Assembly (NCBI GenBank): GCA_023402845.1
Contig: JAEYFP010000011.1
Location: forward strand, 1-64,000
Length of the DNA stretch: 64,000 nucleotides
Source: Bacillota bacterium
GTDB lineage: Bacteria > Bacillota > Clostridia > Lachnospirales > Lachnospiraceae
Reading direction: 5' to 3'
The notes beneath the pieces were generated by a model, which was not told where the DNA came from, did no database searches, and saw only the letters and a program-made list of their open reading frames with translations. The position numbers and the translations under genes were made by a program. Numbering within the stretch: the stretch's first letter is position 1; each line of letters begins with the position of its first letter. This document shows positions 62,532 to 64,000 of the stretch, one piece after another.

Positions 62532-63305
62532 ATGAAAGAAAAATTGTTTACAATTCCGCTGAATGATGCATTTCAGGCAAATGATGAATGCCCTTTCTGC
62601 TATATCGAACGAAAGCTTGAGCGGGACTCCATTGATTTCGTTCTGGGCTCCGGGGCTTCCTATATGGAAAGTGATATTCGGGAGGCAACGGACAAAGCGG
62701 GCTTCTGCCGGCATCATTTACAGATGATGTATGAATACGGCAATTCCCTTGGAAATGCATTGATACTCAAGACGCATATTGGCCGGCTTAATCGGGAACT
62801 GGATTCCCAAATCAAAAAGTTCAGCGCTGGACCGGCGCCGTCTCTTTTCCATTTCTTTCGCAGGAAAACCGAAAAGGAAAGCAGTTCCCGCAATTCCCTT
62901 TCCCGCTTTCTTGCGGAAAAGGAACAATCCTGTTATGTGTGTGACTACTACAATAAAACATATGAACGGTATATGGATACTTTCTTCTATTTATACAAAA
63001 ATGAGCCTGCATTTACCGATACGGTCAAAAACAGTAAAGGGTTCTGCCTGCATCACTTGAAGGACATCATGAATGCGGCAGAAAGCAGACTGAGCCAAAA
63101 ACAGCAGGAAACTTTCTTTCCGCTACTCTTTTCACTCACACAGACTCATATGAAACGCATTGAGGAGGATATCTCCTGGTTTGCCGACAAGTTTGACTAT
63201 CGCAATCAGAACGCCGACTGGAAAAATTCACGGGATGCAATTCCCCGCAGCATCCAAAAACTTGCAGGCGGGTATCCGTCGGACGAGCCTTATAAAAAGA
63301 AGTAA
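62532..63305 (+). CDS. DUF6062 protein with two zinc-ligand-like modules
   Basis: This 257-residue, hydrophilic, helix-rich protein contains two modules of the same layout: C20xxC23 ... GFC59xH61H62 and C134xxC137 ... GFC172xH174H175, each about 35 residues between halves. The linker (about 95-130) is Lys/Ser-rich. The pattern suggests two zinc sites with structural roles. The family has no known function. The ATG at 62532 follows GGGAGG. It is divergent from the kinase gene, with its own promoter at 62470. Confidence 0.8.
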   Translation: MKEKLFTIPLNDAFQANDECPFCYIERKLERDSIDFVLGSGASYMESDIREATDKAGFCRHHLQMMYEYGNSLGNALILKTHIGRLNRELDSQIKKFSAGPAPSLFHFFRRKTEKESSSRNSLSRFLAEKEQSCYVCDYYNKTYERYMDTFFYLYKNEPAFTDTVKNSKGFCLHHLKDIMNAAESRLSQKQQETFFPLLFSLTQTHMKRIEEDISWFADKFDYRNQNADWKNSRDAIPRSIQKLAGGYPSDEPYKKK

Positions 63306-63337
63306 ATTCGAAAGAGATCTTCAGACGATGGGGTGTT

Positions 63338-63793
63338 TTACTTCTCCAAATATATAAAAGTCAGGTTATCTGAAATTTGTTTTTCTTTGAACCGGGAGTA
63401 ACCCAGCCGTTCATACAGCTGCAAATTTCTCTCGCTCTTGCTGCTTGTAAACAACTCGTATCGTGTCTGCGGGTAAAGTCTTTCGATTTCGTTCAGCAGC
63501 TGTGTACCGATACCCCTGCCCTGCATGTTTGGATGCACGATCAACTTTCCAATATACAGCGTGCCGGAATTTTTATATCCGCGCACGGAGCCAATCACCA
63601 TTCCGGCTTCATTGACGGCTTTTAAGATGACACCCTTTTTATGCTCCTCTTCAATCTCCTGAAGAGTTTGACGCAGCGGCGGAATAGAGAAATCACCAAG
63701 CATTCTTGCTTCACTTTGATATGCCATATACTGAAGTTTCAGGATTTTTGGCAAATCCGCCTGCTCTGTTCTGATGATTTTATATGGTTTCAC
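63338..63793 (-). CDS. GNAT family N-acetyltransferase
   Basis: This 151-residue acetyltransferase has IGSVRGYKNSGTLYIGKLIV, then the acetyl-CoA loop VHPNMQGRGIGTQLLNEI (R/QxxGxG/A) and a C-terminal LYERLGYSRFKEKQ. The substrate could be a small amine or a protein N-terminus; it is not recognisable. The start is a GTG at 63793 with AAAGGAG seven bases upstream. The promoter is probably the symmetrical element at 63832-63873, shared with the next gene. Confidence 0.88.
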   Translation of the reverse strand: MKPYKIIRTEQADLPKILKLQYMAYQSEARMLGDFSIPPLRQTLQEIEEEHKKGVILKAVNEAGMVIGSVRGYKNSGTLYIGKLIVHPNMQGRGIGTQLLNEIERLYPQTRYELFTSSKSERNLQLYERLGYSRFKEKQISDNLTFIYLEK

Positions 63794-63831
63794 CGTTCTG
63801 CTCCTTTCATTTATTAAATAATGATATATAT

Positions 63832-63873
63832 CACTTGATATATTATAAATGTTCTATATTATAAAATCAAGTG
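63832..63873. promoter_or_regulatory. Overlapping divergent promoters in an inverted repeat
   Basis: CACTTGAT and ATCAAGTG form perfect 8-base arms 26 bases apart. Each arm supplies a -35 (TTGATA on plus, TTGATT on minus) facing a -10 in the other half (TATTAT on plus at 16 bases; TATAAT on minus at 17 bases). The plus side would serve the gene at 63970 and the minus side the GNAT gene. The centre includes two direct TATATTATAAA-like copies and AATGTTCTATAT, a 12-mer shared with the MarR operator region. Confidence 0.6.
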
Positions 63874-63969
63874 GGCAGCACCATATCTATTACCGCTCAC
63901 TCAGTTCCGAGCAACACATAAACCGTAATCCGTACTATCCCAAAAATAACATAAAGGAGTATTGTCACG

Positions 63970-64000
63970 ATGAAAACACCTGCTGATCTGCAGCATTTAT
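63970..64000 (+). CDS. Start of an unidentified gene, truncated by window end
   Basis: The ATG at 63970 is preceded by AAAGGAG (63953-63959) at about ten bases and by the divergent promoter element. The ten codons seen read MKTPADLQHL. The product cannot be identified. Confidence 0.5.
   Translation, partial: MKTPADLQHL

Overview
The window looks like a chromosomal segment of an anaerobic, low- to mid-GC member of the Clostridia, most likely a Lachnospiraceae-type Firmicute. The evidence is the AGGAGG-type ribosome binding sites, TTGACA/TATAAT-like promoters with 17-base spacers, a zinc-type L31, FeoAB with an MntR-like repressor, and several small families typical of that group (DUF1275, DUF554, DUF1385, DUF4250, DUF4364, DUF6062). 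No rRNA, tRNA, CRISPR array or prophage was seen. This family-level placement is an inference, not a search result.

Layout. 1-168: the 5' end of a class C group II intron, running off the left edge, sits directly after the terminator of a flavoprotein oxidase gene. 181-9364: flavin oxidase, a DUF1275-MATE pair, an MFS transporter with a divergent AraC regulator, and a tightly coupled DUF554 / phosphodiesterase / MFS trio. 9502-15339: a chemoreceptor with an amino-acid-type dCache domain, a small HTH regulator, a lipase-like hydrolase with a GDPD, and a uracil-family permease. 15379-20448: feoAB with a divergent MntR-like repressor and a 33-base palindrome between them, then MarR/PPOX and AraC-GyrI genes. 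20445-25672: housekeeping genes (prfA, prmC, DUF1385, rpmE, rho), interrupted by four tandem ~88-base structured repeats. 25961-27440: a TIGR01212 radical SAM protein and a DUF4364 protein.

27432-49698: a ~22 kb, 25-gene, minus-strand operon for anaerobic cobalamin synthesis, cobalt import (CbiMNQO) and corrinoid-type ABC uptake. It has one consensus promoter and one adenosylcobalamin riboswitch at its head. The pathway runs from sirohydrochlorin (CbiK, CbiL, CbiH, CbiF, CbiG, CbiD, a CbiJ-CbiE-CbiT fusion, CbiC, CbiA, CobQ) through lower-ligand assembly (CobD, CbiB, CobU, CobT, CobS, CobC). A second, short CobU-like protein and a cysteine-rich small protein are also encoded. No corrinoid adenosyltransferase is present in the window.

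49713-53590: a small AT-rich accessory island. Two cell-surface glycosyltransferase genes (GT61 and GT39-like) are flanked by gene debris: a truncated RecG-like/AlbA-type regulator on one side and a frameshifted hsdM remnant on the other. 53604-64000: rarA, a polysaccharide deacetylase, DUF4250, a LacI regulator with a GH2 beta-mannosidase, a short DtxR/IdeR-like repressor, an RNA cytosine methyltransferase, a PfkB-type kinase with an Asn in place of the catalytic Asp, a DUF6062 protein with two zinc-ligand-like modules, a GNAT acetyltransferase, and the first codons of one more gene.

The points most worth a second look are the 88-base repeats with compensatory base changes, the short CobU paralog and Cys-rich protein in the cob operon, the kinase active-site substitution, the decayed restriction gene beside the glycosyltransferases, and the symmetrical divergent promoter at the right edge.
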